Assembly (NCBI GenBank): GCA_016286995.1
Contig: JAEEVA010000007.1
Coordinates: 1 to 64,000, forward strand
Source: Prevotella sp.
Lineage (GTDB): Bacteria; Bacteroidota; Bacteroidia; Bacteroidales; Bacteroidaceae
Direction of reading: 5' to 3'
Length of the DNA: 64,000 nt
This document shows, piece after piece, positions 1 to 7,245 of this stretch. The position numbers and the translations under genes are program-made. The notes under the pieces were generated by a model, which had not been told where the DNA came from, searched no databases, and was given only the letters and a program-made list of their open reading frames with translations. The first letter of the stretch is position 1. Each line of letters begins with the position of its first letter.

Positions 1-219
1 GCAAATGAGCTGAAGATGAGCCATGTCACTGTTTCCATAATTTACATGGGATTACAATTGGCAGTTTCACTGGGATTCATATACCTTATTCCGAATACCA
101 TTGTGGCACATTGGATTTATCTAGTGACAGCTGCTTTGGTTTTGGCTGTAGCGTATGTGCTATTCAAGATGAAGTATTATCATTTGCATGTAGAATATTT
201 GGCTTCGCTGAAGAAGTAA
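1..219 (+). CDS. C-terminal fragment of a polytopic membrane protein, possibly a WecA/MraY-like glycosyl-1-phosphate transferase
   Basis: The reading frame is open from the first base of the window, so this is the 3' end of a gene that starts upstream; the Met at position 16 is probably internal. The visible 72 residues hold two hydrophobic segments (about VSIIYMGLQLAVSLGFIYLI and a second one rich in Ala, Leu and Val) separated by a short polar turn, then a basic tail. The place next to sugar-nucleotide genes, and a tail resembling the C-terminus of undecaprenyl-phosphate GlcNAc-1-phosphate transferases, suggest an initiating transferase of surface glycan synthesis, but no catalytic motif is in view. 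The membrane nature is clear; the family is a guess. Confidence 0.45.
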   Translation, partial: ANELKMSHVTVSIIYMGLQLAVSLGFIYLIPNTIVAHWIYLVTAALVLAVAYVLFKMKYYHLHVEYLASLKK

Positions 220-243
220 TCTTAAATTTATAAATTGAGGGAT

Positions 244-639
244 ATGAATATTACACAAACAGTACTTGATGAACTTACAGCTAAGGCAAAGGAATCGCCA
301 AGGCTTCGCATGAATCTTGACCTGCGCGACTCTGCGGAGGATACTTCTCAGAGGATGCTGAATGCAATAGAGCCTGGTTCTCCATTACCTATTCACAGGC
401 ATCAGAATACTTCAGAAACAGTAATATGTTTGCGTGGCAGGCTGGTTGAAGAATTTTATGATGAGTTGGAGCGAATCTGTACGGATAGGATTGAGCTATC
501 TCCTAACGGTCCCGTTGTGGCATTGAATATACCAGCTGGCCAGTGGCACACAGTACAGGCTTTAGAGAGTGGAACTGTGATTCTGGAAATGAAGAACGGC
601 CCTTATGAACCAATCACCGAAGCAGATATACTTCGGTAA
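244..639 (+). CDS. wbuC: WbuC family cupin-fold metalloprotein
   Basis: A single-domain cupin of about 131 residues. The segment PLPIHRHQNTSETVICLRG carries the metal-binding HxH and a downstream Glu of the first cupin motif, and IPAGQWHTVQ is the second motif with its His. WbuC-type proteins sit in O-antigen and capsule loci next to the fnlA-fnlB-fnlC genes for UDP-N-acetyl-L-fucosamine; their reaction is not firmly known. Here fnlA- and fnlC-like genes follow directly, which supports the assignment. I chose ATG at 244 (GAGG just upstream) rather than the TTG nine bases earlier. A role in processing or tailoring the polysaccharide is inference. Confidence 0.8.
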   Translation: MNITQTVLDELTAKAKESPRLRMNLDLRDSAEDTSQRMLNAIEPGSPLPIHRHQNTSETVICLRGRLVEEFYDELERICTDRIELSPNGPVVALNIPAGQWHTVQALESGTVILEMKNGPYEPITEADILR

Positions 640-663
640 TTACAAGTTCCTAGTTTCAAGTTG

Positions 664-697
664 AACACGGATTGCACGGATATAATAAACGGATTCA
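664..697. repeat. CACGGAT-type nonamer repeat, copy 1
   Basis: Imperfect repeats of an ACACGGATn unit between wbuC and fnlA. The same motif recurs in intergenic DNA near 1859, 2021 (reverse orientation) and 10081, so it belongs to a dispersed family. Confidence 0.6.
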
Positions 698-810
698 AAG
701 AGCTACGGAAACAAGGATTACCTGTTTGTTTAGGAACCGAACAAAAGATGGGAATGTGAGTTAGTGACTATCACAGGAAATAATATAGGAAAACAAAAAT
801 ATATATAATA

Positions 811-1857
811 ATGAGTGTATTTAAAGACAAAATCCTGTTGATAACAGGTGGTACCGGCTCGTTCGGCAATGCTGTGCTGAACAGATTTTTGAGAACAGAC
901 ATCGGGGAGATTCGTATCTTCTCGCGTGATGAGAAGAAACAGGACGATATGCGTCATGATTTCCAGGCGCGTATGCCGGAGGTGGCTAATAAGATTAAAT
1001 TTTACATTGGCGACGTGCGCAATAAGAGCACACTGAAGTATGCCATGAAGGGCGTGGACTATGTGTTCCATGCTGCAGCTCTGAAGCAGGTGCCCTCTTG
1101 TGAGTTCTTCCCAATGGAGGCAGTGAAAACTAACGTGATTGGTACGGATAACACGCTGGATGCTGCTATTGATGCAGGAGTTAAATGTGTGATTTGTTTG
1201 TCCACGGATAAGGCAGCATATCCCATCAACGCCATGGGCATCACCAAGGCCATTGAGGAGAAAATTGCGGTGGCTAAGAGCCGTCTGAGTGGCGATACCA
1301 AGATTTGCTGCACACGTTATGGTAACGTGATGTGCAGCCGTGGTTCGGTGATTCCTCTCTGGATTGATCAAATTCGTAAGGGCAATCCCATTACACTGAC
1401 AGAGCCGAAGATGACACGATTTATCATGTCGCTCGAAGAAGCAGTAGATTTGGTACTGTTTGCATTCGAGCATGGAAAGAACGGTGACATCTTAGTTCAG
1501 AAGGCTCCTGCATGTACCATCCAGACTCAGGCAGAGGCTGTTTGTGAGTTGTTTGGTGGCAAGAAGGAAGAAATCAAAGTCATCGGTATTCGTCATGGTG
1601 AGAAGATGTACGAGACCCTCCTGACCAAGGAGGAGGCTGCCAAGGCCATCGATATGGGTAATTTCTATGCCGTGCCTGCTGATAACCGCGACTTGAACTA
1701 CGATAAGTATTTCAAGGAGGGTGACACTAAGCGCGCTACTATCGAAGAGTTCAATAGTGATAACACCTATCGCCTGAACCTTGAAGAAACCAAGGCTAAG
1801 ATTGCAGACTTGCAATACATCAAGAACGAACTTGCGGGTATTCCGAATCTTGTGTAA
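811..1857 (+). CDS. fnlA: UDP-GlcNAc 4,6-dehydratase/5-epimerase (FnlA/CapE/WbjB type)
   Basis: An extended short-chain dehydrogenase of 348 residues. The NAD(P)-binding motif GGTGSFG lies at about 13-19. A Thr-Asp-Lys (132-134) and MGITK (142-146) replace the usual YxxxK, as in the FlaA1/PglF/CapE group of nucleotide-sugar 4,6-dehydratases. In the FnlA pathway the enzyme converts UDP-GlcNAc to a 4-keto-6-deoxy sugar and inverts C5, the first step towards UDP-L-FucNAc. It acts in the cytoplasm. The WbuC gene is upstream and a 2-epimerase gene downstream, as in FucNAc loci, but the expected reductase (FnlB/CapF) is not between them. Length and start (ATG 811, A-rich upstream) are normal. Confidence 0.88.
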   Translation: MSVFKDKILLITGGTGSFGNAVLNRFLRTDIGEIRIFSRDEKKQDDMRHDFQARMPEVANKIKFYIGDVRNKSTLKYAMKGVDYVFHAAALKQVPSCEFFPMEAVKTNVIGTDNTLDAAIDAGVKCVICLSTDKAAYPINAMGITKAIEEKIAVAKSRLSGDTKICCTRYGNVMCSRGSVIPLWIDQIRKGNPITLTEPKMTRFIMSLEEAVDLVLFAFEHGKNGDILVQKAPACTIQTQAEAVCELFGGKKEEIKVIGIRHGEKMYETLLTKEEAAKAIDMGNFYAVPADNRDLNYDKYFKEGDTKRATIEEFNSDNTYRLNLEETKAKIADLQYIKNELAGIPNLV

Positions 1858-1858
1858 C

Positions 1859-1890
1859 GAACACGGATCTAACGGATATACACAGATGTT
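1859..1890. repeat. CACGGAT-type nonamer repeat, copy 2
   Basis: Repeated ACACGGATC / TAACGGATA / TACACAGATG units just after the fnlA stop codon, same family as at 664 and 10081. Confidence 0.6.
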
Positions 1891-2020
1891 TTTATATTGA
1901 TGATAAGTTTTATTTTGCTTAAGTGTATTGAAAGCTGGCTTTCATAAGCACTTTAGAAAAACAAAACCTTTGTTCAGAACAAAGCAATCTTTCCTGAGAT
2001 TGTCATCAAAATAAAAAGAT

Positions 2021-2047
2021 AATCCGTTTAATCCGTGCAATCCGTGG
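2021..2047. repeat. AATCCGTnn nonamer repeat, three units (inverse orientation)
   Basis: Three consecutive 9-bp units beginning AATCCGT directly before the 2-epimerase gene. It is the reverse complement of the ACGGATn family. The rest of the 1858-2060 gap is AT-rich and holds no reading frame of note. Confidence 0.65.
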
Positions 2048-2060
2048 TCAATTAATAAAA

Positions 2061-3233
2061 ATGAAAGAAATTATGAGTGGTTTTAAAAACAACGGGAAAT
2101 TAAAATTATTGATAATTGTTGGCACAAGGCCTGAGATTATCAGATTGGCAGCGGTGATTAACAAATGCCGTCAGTATTTTGACTGTTTGCTGGCGCATAC
2201 AGGTCAGAATTATGACTACAACCTGAATGGGGTGTTCTTCAAAGACCTCAAGTTGGCTGACCCTGACATCTATATGGAGGCTGTGGGTGATGACCTCGGT
2301 GCAACGATGGGCAACATCATCGACAAGAGTTATAAGGTGATGGTAGAGACGAAGCCGGATGCTGTGCTGGTATTGGGTGATACCAATAGCTGCTTGTCAG
2401 TGATTGGCGCCAAGCGTCTGCACATCCCCATCTTCCACATGGAGGCAGGTAACAGATGTAAGGATGAGTGTCTGCCTGAAGAGACCAACCGCCGCATCGT
2501 GGACATCATCAGCGATGTGAATATGGCTTATAGTGAACATGCGCGTCGTTATCTCGCTGACTGCGGACTGCCCAAAGAGCGTACCTACGTAACAGGCTCA
2601 CCAATGGCAGAGGTGCTGCATCAGAACTTAGCTGAGATTGAAGCATCGGACATACACGGACGACTCGGACTGGAAAAGGGTAAGTATATTCTGCTCTCTG
2701 CGCATAGAGAGGAGAATATTGATACGGAGAAGAACTTTATGAGTCTTTTCAATGCGATCAATAAAATGGCTGAAAAGTATGATATGCCGATTCTCTATAG
2801 TTGCCATCCACGTAGCCGCAAACGCCTGGAACAGTCGGGATTCAAACTCGATAAGCGCGTTATTCAGCATGAACCTCTGGGATTCCATGACTACAACTGT
2901 CTTCAGATGAATGCGTTTGCCGTGGTTTCGGATTCAGGTACGCTTCCTGAAGAGAGCAGTTTCTTTACTTCTGTCGGTCATCCATTCCCTGCCATCTGCA
3001 TCCGTACATCGACGGAACGCCCAGAAGCCCTCGACAAGGCCTGTTTTTTCATCGCTGGTATTGATGAGCAGTCACTTCTTCAGGCAGTTGATACCGCAGT
3101 TACAATGAATCAAAACGGTGACTATGGTATTCCAGTCCCTGATTACGTAGAAGAGAATGTCTCGACGAAGGTGGTGAAGATTATTCAGAGCTACGTCGGA
3201 ATCGTTAATAAAATGGTGTGGAGAAAGTTCTAA
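2061..3233 (+). CDS. fnlC: UDP-GlcNAc 2-epimerase family protein (WecB/FnlC/WbjD type)
   Basis: Non-hydrolysing UDP-N-acetylglucosamine 2-epimerase fold, about 390 residues. Recognisable segments are VGTRPEIIR near the N-terminus, LVLGDTNSC, HMEAGNRC, EETNRRIVD and SAHREENID, the last being the family signature that contacts the nucleotide. In FucNAc loci the homologue (FnlC/WbjD) epimerises the C2 position of UDP-2-acetamido-2,6-dideoxy-L-talose to give UDP-L-FucNAc; WecB itself makes UDP-ManNAc. Because the partner upstream is FnlA-like, I favour the FnlC role. It starts at ATG 2061, or at the second ATG 12 bases on. Cytoplasmic. Confidence 0.82.
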   Translation: MKEIMSGFKNNGKLKLLIIVGTRPEIIRLAAVINKCRQYFDCLLAHTGQNYDYNLNGVFFKDLKLADPDIYMEAVGDDLGATMGNIIDKSYKVMVETKPDAVLVLGDTNSCLSVIGAKRLHIPIFHMEAGNRCKDECLPEETNRRIVDIISDVNMAYSEHARRYLADCGLPKERTYVTGSPMAEVLHQNLAEIEASDIHGRLGLEKGKYILLSAHREENIDTEKNFMSLFNAINKMAEKYDMPILYSCHPRSRKRLEQSGFKLDKRVIQHEPLGFHDYNCLQMNAFAVVSDSGTLPEESSFFTSVGHPFPAICIRTSTERPEALDKACFFIAGIDEQSLLQAVDTAVTMNQNGDYGIPVPDYVEENVSTKVVKIIQSYVGIVNKMVWRKF

Positions 3234-3239
3234 TGTTGA

Positions 3240-3272
3240 GAACGGGGGGACGGACCCGTCCCGGTGGTTCCC
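3240..3272. repeat. REP-like GC-rich palindromic element, copy 1
   Basis: A GGACG-GACC-CGTCC hairpin followed by a 19-bp word (3254-3272) that recurs exactly at 7057-7075. It abuts the -7 box of the sod gene. Confidence 0.55.
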
Positions 3273-3280
3273 TATCTTTG
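3273..3280 (+). promoter_or_regulatory. Bacteroidota -7 box for superoxide dismutase
   Basis: TATCTTTG matches TAnnTTTG, 31 bp before the ATG. No TTTG lies 19-20 bp upstream because the REP-like element occupies that place. Confidence 0.6.
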
Positions 3281-3311
3281 CACCGTAAAGAATAACTAAA
3301 ATCAATGTAAT

Positions 3312-3905
3312 ATGGGAAAGTTTGAATTGATGGCATTACCGTATGCTCCAGATGCATTGGAGCCAGTGATTAGTAAGGAGACTATAGGTTTCCATCATGG
3401 GAAACATCTGCAGGCGTATGTAGATAATCTCAATAAGCTGCTTCCTGGCAGTGAATATGAGGGTATGACGCTGGAAGAGATTGTACGAAAGGCTCCGGCT
3501 GGGGCTGTATTCAACAATGCGGGACAGATACTGAACCATGAGATGTATTTCACGCAGTTTAAACCTGCCGGTGAGACTGCGCAGGAGCCTGAGGGTGCGC
3601 TAGCTTCACAGATTGAGAAACAGTGGGGTGGTCTTGATGCTTTCAAGGCTGAGTTCGAGGCTAAAGGTGTAGGTCTGTTTGGCTCTGGTTGGGTATGGCT
3701 ATCGGCTGATGCTGATGGCTCATTGGTCATCACGCAAGAGCAAGGGGCATCGAATCCCGTTCAGAAGGGTTTGAAGCCGCTGTTGACCTTCGATGTTTGG
3801 GAGCATGCCTATTACCTGGATTACCAGAATCGCCGTGCAGCTCATCTTGCAGCACTTTGGCAGATTGTGGACTGGAGGGTGATAGAGAAGAGGTATGATG
3901 GCTGA
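3312..3905 (+). CDS. sodB: Fe/Mn superoxide dismutase
   Basis: Converts superoxide to oxygen and hydrogen peroxide in the cytoplasm. The 197-residue protein carries the four metal ligands His28, His76, Asp161 and His165 in their usual contexts (FHHGKH, ILNHEMYF, DVWEHAYY). Gln72, just before the second His, is the position typical of iron enzymes; relatives in anaerobic Bacteroidota can be cambialistic, so metal use cannot be settled from sequence. It stands alone, with a TAnnTTTG box 31 bp upstream. Full length, start at ATG 3312. Confidence 0.96.
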   Translation: MGKFELMALPYAPDALEPVISKETIGFHHGKHLQAYVDNLNKLLPGSEYEGMTLEEIVRKAPAGAVFNNAGQILNHEMYFTQFKPAGETAQEPEGALASQIEKQWGGLDAFKAEFEAKGVGLFGSGWVWLSADADGSLVITQEQGASNPVQKGLKPLLTFDVWEHAYYLDYQNRRAAHLAALWQIVDWRVIEKRYDG

Positions 3906-4016
3906 AGGATGAAGCCTGAGGGAAAACATATAGATAAGTCGGTCATGGAACTATTGGTTTGAGAGAATTTCCAATGGTGATATGGCCGCTTGTCGGTTTT
4001 AAGAAATGGATATCAG

Positions 4017-4433
4017 ATGAACTACAGCGATTTGTCATCCAAACTAACGCAAGTCATAGAGCAGATTCCAAAGGATGCGCTTTATGACTTTTGTTGTTCT
4101 TATGCGCAGGAGCATGAAGAACTGGCTATGGCATTGGTCAATGAGTTCTGGAGACCAGAGAAGGATGACTATCGCTCGATGGTGCAGCAATGCCTGATGC
4201 ATCCAACGCCAGCTGGTATCAAGAATGGTGATGGGTATGATTGGGGGATTATTGCGATAGATCTTTCACGGATGATGAATCTGGCAGATGAGAAGGTGAA
4301 AGAAGGTAGTCTGCTTGATGCTGCTGAGATTGCCCGATATGTGATGACACTGACTTGTGCTGAATATGAGGCTGACCATCCGTATGGTGAGGCTTATGGC
4401 GAAGTGTGGTGGCTCAGAAGGAAAGTGGCCTGA
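4017..4433 (+). CDS. Hypothetical acidic protein, possibly C-terminally truncated
   Basis: About 138 residues, no signal peptide or membrane segment, helix-rich and acidic, with YDFCCSYAQEHEELA near the N-terminus and an ATG at 4017 preceded by GGA at a normal distance (a TTG in frame at 3990 is less likely). I do not recognise a named domain. The frame closes at 4433, and the -1 frame just beyond it encodes about 33 helix-turn-helix-like residues before stopping at 4528, so the gene may be a shortened or frameshifted version of a longer protein. Neighbours are sod upstream and a defence-type pair downstream. Function unknown. Confidence 0.6.
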   Translation: MNYSDLSSKLTQVIEQIPKDALYDFCCSYAQEHEELAMALVNEFWRPEKDDYRSMVQQCLMHPTPAGIKNGDGYDWGIIAIDLSRMMNLADEKVKEGSLLDAAEIARYVMTLTCAEYEADHPYGEAYGEVWWLRRKVA

Positions 4434-4528
4434 CAATTGCTGCCATACAACAGCAACTTAGTATTAAGTCGAAATCGACAGTCTATCGGCTTTTGCGTTT
4501 TGACGGTATTGAACCAGGCAGGAAATAG
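4406..4528 (+). pseudogene. Helix-turn-helix-like coding remnant in the -1 frame
   Basis: Reading the -1 frame across the stop codon of the preceding gene gives a segment with TIAAIQQQLSIKSKSTVYRLL followed by RFDGIEPGRK and a stop at 4526-4528. The spacing and the STVYRLL end resemble the recognition helix of resolvase or transposase-type HTH domains. It has no convincing start codon of its own. It may be the detached C-terminus of the upstream gene or a scrap of another gene. Confidence 0.35.
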
Positions 4529-4608
4529 ACTCTGAAGCGATTTTTCCGATGTGTAAAACGAAAAAATCACGTATTTGGGTTAAATATTAAATAAAATAGT
4601 GTTTAAAA

Positions 4609-4640
4609 TTTGGTTTTTCGAGAACTTTTCGTTAAATTTG
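4609..4640 (+). promoter_or_regulatory. Promoter of the RloA/RloB pair
   Basis: TTTG at 4609-4612 and TAAATTTG at 4633-4640 with a 20-nt spacer, a full match to the Bacteroidota consensus, 38 bp before the ATG. Confidence 0.75.
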
Positions 4641-4678
4641 CGGCATAAAATGTAAGTAACAATTTAATTTCTGGATTT

Positions 4679-6031
4679 ATGCTGTTAAGATTTGTATTTG
4701 AGAACGTTCTTTCCTTTAAGGAAGAAACAGACTTTAATCTGTTGCCAGCTAAGTCATTGAAGTCTCACAATGACCACCTTCTCACTGTGAATAATAGAAT
4801 AGACGTGCTTAAAGGCGCGATTATCTATGGTGCCAATGGAGCTGGAAAATCAAATATGTTTAAGGCGGTTGACCAGTTTAAGCACTGTGTGCTGTCAGGT
4901 AAGATTCCATCGAAGCTGATGTATATTCGCAATCGTATGACGGAAGCAAGTAAACCTGTACAACAGAGTGTGGAGTTTAGTATCGGTGGCAGAGTCTATT
5001 CCTATGGCATGAGCTTTACTGAAGGTCTTTGCATAGAGGAATGGCTTTTTGACATTAGCACAGAGAAAGAAAAGAAAATCTTTGAGCGTGTCTATTCCAG
5101 TGAGAAGCATCGAGCAGAATTGAGTTTTGGAAAGGATTTTGACCAAAAGGATAAGAATCAATTACTAGTGAAGCTGCTAGAGGAGAATATCCTTAAGGAC
5201 AATGAATTGCTTATAGCCCACAGGGAGATTATTAAACTGCCTGAGTTGGAAGATGTATATAATTGGTTTGATAAACATCTGGTTGTGATATTCCCAGAAA
5301 TCAAGTCATCATCCATATTTGATGATATGTACTCAAATGAGCGATTCAAGACGTTTGCCGAAGATATTCTGCGTGGTCTTGATGTAGGAGTGGATGGCAT
5401 AGAGTTTAAAAAGGAAACAATCAGTGAGTTCCTTACAGAGGCTCCGCTGGTAGAGGCAAGGCAGCTGGAAGAAATGAAGAAGAACATAGATGAGGATAAA
5501 GCCGGAATCCTGGACACTTCTCATTTTACTGCTTCATTGGCCAAGGAGAATGGGCAATATTACGTCAGGCGTATCATTACTAACCATGTAGCTGATGGAA
5601 AGAACTACACTTTTGAGTTGAAGGAAGAATCTGATGGTACACAAAGGCTGATGGACTTCATTCCAATGATAAAGGAACTCGATACGGCAGACTGTACTTT
5701 CTTTGTTGACGAGATAAACCGGAGCATTCATCCTAATACGATGTGGGACATGATGAGTAAGTTGATGAGTGGGAAATCAATAGGTCAACTCGTATGCTCT
5801 TCTCATGAATCAAACCTGCTCTCGTGTGATATCTTTAGAACTGATGAAATTTGGTTTGCAGAAAAGCGTCATGAAGACCAAAGTACAGTGATGTATCCTC
5901 TGAGCGATTTCAAGCCTCGTAACGATCTTGACATCCGCAAAGGATATCTGAAAGGACGATTTGGTGCGATTCCTTTCCTGTCGAAGACTGATGATTTAAA
6001 ATGGGGGACTGAAGATGCCGTACAAGAGTAG
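4679..6031 (+). CDS. AAA/ABC-type ATPase of an RloA/AbiLi-like defence pair
   Basis: A 450-residue ATPase of the AAA_15/AAA_21 (OLD-related) type. Walker A is GANGAGKS at 51-58, an ABC-signature-like SDGTQRL is at 318-324, Walker B is FFVDE at 341-345 with a conserved His351 shortly after. The middle (about 120-290) is charged and helical, fitting a coiled-coil insertion. Such ATPases pair with RloB-like TOPRIM proteins in restriction-linked and abortive-infection loci (RloA/RloB, AbiLi/AbiLii), where the ATPase is thought to sense infection and control the partner nuclease. The rloB-like gene overlaps its end by 17 bases. A clear promoter precedes it and a terminator follows the pair, so this is a two-gene unit. 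Antiviral role is inferred from family. Confidence 0.82.
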   Translation: MLLRFVFENVLSFKEETDFNLLPAKSLKSHNDHLLTVNNRIDVLKGAIIYGANGAGKSNMFKAVDQFKHCVLSGKIPSKLMYIRNRMTEASKPVQQSVEFSIGGRVYSYGMSFTEGLCIEEWLFDISTEKEKKIFERVYSSEKHRAELSFGKDFDQKDKNQLLVKLLEENILKDNELLIAHREIIKLPELEDVYNWFDKHLVVIFPEIKSSSIFDDMYSNERFKTFAEDILRGLDVGVDGIEFKKETISEFLTEAPLVEARQLEEMKKNIDEDKAGILDTSHFTASLAKENGQYYVRRIITNHVADGKNYTFELKEESDGTQRLMDFIPMIKELDTADCTFFVDEINRSIHPNTMWDMMSKLMSGKSIGQLVCSSHESNLLSCDIFRTDEIWFAEKRHEDQSTVMYPLSDFKPRNDLDIRKGYLKGRFGAIPFLSKTDDLKWGTEDAVQE

Positions 6032-6719
6032 AGGTATATACAAGGAAGAGGGAAAGGTTCGGGATTATAACCTTTTCGTCATAGTTGCCGAAGGTTCGAA
6101 GCGTGAGGTTGAATACCTTATGCCTTTTGATATCGTGGATAGGATTAAGGTTGTGAACATCCCTCAGACTACAGAAGAAAAGGGTTCTTCCCCTGACCAT
6201 GTTCAGGCACGAATGGAGAGATATATCAATGATGAAGGCCTGTCAGAAGCGGATAATGATACCCTCTGGTGTGTAATAGATGTTGATCAGTGGCCCCAAG
6301 CAAATATCAACTCATTGGCTGATTTCTGCAAGAAACACCCATGCACTTCGTTGATTGTGAGCAATCCGTGCTTCGAGGCATGGCTGCTCTATCACAAATT
6401 GGATGACTTGTCAGGCATTGATTGCAGTAAGTCACAGAATTTGAAGAATGCTCTTGGCGCTCTGAATCCTGGAGGCTACAATTACCATGCGTACATCCCG
6501 CTGATTGAAACTGCGATAAAAAATGCAAGGACGCACGATAGTAATCCTTCGCCGATGAGTTATATGCCTGCAGTGGGTGGAACTAAGATGTATCTGCTGG
6601 CAGAATCGCTGATGAGTAACATTGGTGCTCCTCGATGGGAAAAGTTCATGAAAGAACTACCGCATATAGATGTGGTGTTTGATGAGAATGGTCTGGCAAG
6701 TATAAGAGTGAACAAATAA
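6015..6719 (+). CDS. RloB-like TOPRIM-type putative nuclease
   Basis: 234 residues, RloB/AbiLii family. Candidate TOPRIM acidic residues are Glu26 (VAEGSKREVEY), Asp89 and Asp91 (CVIDVDQW) and Glu121 (SNPCFEAWLLYH); the FExW-like segment is characteristic of RloB. A metal-dependent nuclease acting on nucleic acid or tRNA is the family expectation, and activity would be controlled by the ATPase encoded just upstream. Translation is probably coupled through the 17-base overlap. A hairpin terminator follows 28 bases after the stop. Function in phage defence is inference. Confidence 0.82.
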   Translation: MPYKSRGIYKEEGKVRDYNLFVIVAEGSKREVEYLMPFDIVDRIKVVNIPQTTEEKGSSPDHVQARMERYINDEGLSEADNDTLWCVIDVDQWPQANINSLADFCKKHPCTSLIVSNPCFEAWLLYHKLDDLSGIDCSKSQNLKNALGALNPGGYNYHAYIPLIETAIKNARTHDSNPSPMSYMPAVGGTKMYLLAESLMSNIGAPRWEKFMKELPHIDVVFDENGLASIRVNK

Positions 6720-6746
6720 GTATCATGCATAGTAATAAGAATCGAA

Positions 6747-6778
6747 ACAAAAAGTCTTCCTTCGGGTTGACTTTTTGT
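6747..6778 (+). terminator. Terminator after the RloA/RloB pair
   Basis: Ten-bp stem ACAAAAAGTC / GACTTTTTGT around a 12-nt loop, with T-rich 3' arm. Confidence 0.7.
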
Positions 6779-6857
6779 CGTTAGTATAAGGATTGTACTT
6801 AGATGTTTGGTGGAATAGGAATAAGATGGTATTTTTACCACAATAAAGATAATTAGT

Positions 6858-7046
6858 ATGTTGAAACTTGTAAAAGCATTGGATTTGCAGCATTGGGCTG
6901 ATACGAAAGAGAGCGAGGCTTTGATGCCAGAGTTGATGAGACGATTGGTTCATTCTTCATTGAAGGAAATTACTTATGTTTCTTTCCCGAATGAAGATAA
7001 TGTATATTGTACAGGAATCAGTAAAAGCATGATTTATCGCATGTGA
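6858..7046 (+). pseudogene. Truncated N-terminus of a large Cap4/STAND-type defence protein
   Basis: Sixty-two residues beginning MLKLVKALDLQHWADTKES and continuing LMPELMRRLVHSS, then ITYVSFPNEDNVY. This pattern (short helix, HWA(D/E)T.ES, L..L.RRL(V/I)..., then a beta strand with F/P..D.V) is how many large ATP-binding defence proteins with a Cap4-like nuclease N-terminus begin, where it is followed by a WDG-type motif. Here the sequence departs after DNVY and stops 12 residues later, so only about 50 residues of the ancestral protein remain. A REP-like 19-mer lies just past the stop. Probably a decayed gene; it could still be expressed as a short peptide. Confidence 0.5.
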
Positions 7047-7050
7047 TGAA

Positions 7051-7102
7051 ACAGGAACCCGTCCCGGTGGTTCCCAAGGAGGGTAAGTGCGGGTGGTTCT
7101 TA
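7051..7102. repeat. REP-like element, copy 2
   Basis: Contains at 7057-7075 the same 19-bp word as 3254-3272, here bracketed by GGAACC/GGTTCC arms, and a partial third copy (GGGTGGTTCT) shortly after. The remaining DNA to 7190 has no coding signal. Confidence 0.55.
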
Positions 7103-7192
7103 GTATATAAATGCGGGGTGCGACATTGTGGTGTTAATGGTTAAAAAAGAAAAATAATTGTGGAATAATGCGATGGGAATGGGAATAAATCG

Positions 7193-7201
7193 CTATCTTT
7201 G
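7193..7201 (+). promoter_or_regulatory. -7 box upstream of the ATPase/DUF234 gene
   Basis: TATCTTTG followed by CAG, about 45 bp before the start codon; the -33 element is weak. Confidence 0.5.
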
Positions 7202-7245
7202 CAGTTGCGAAACGGCCATTTCAGAAATGACGATTTCGGATATTA

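Noticed and set aside
730..1473. Minus-strand frame over fnlA
   Set aside because: Cys/His-rich shadow without domain; fnlA is intact on the other strand.
1858..2060. Remnant of fnlB between fnlA and fnlC
   Set aside because: No frame in the gap shows a reductase or cupin motif; it consists of repeats and AT-rich DNA.
4406..4440. Programmed -1 frameshift between the 4017 gene and the HTH segment
   Set aside because: No X-XXY-YYZ slippery heptamer and no evident stimulatory structure at the junction; decay or mutation is simpler.
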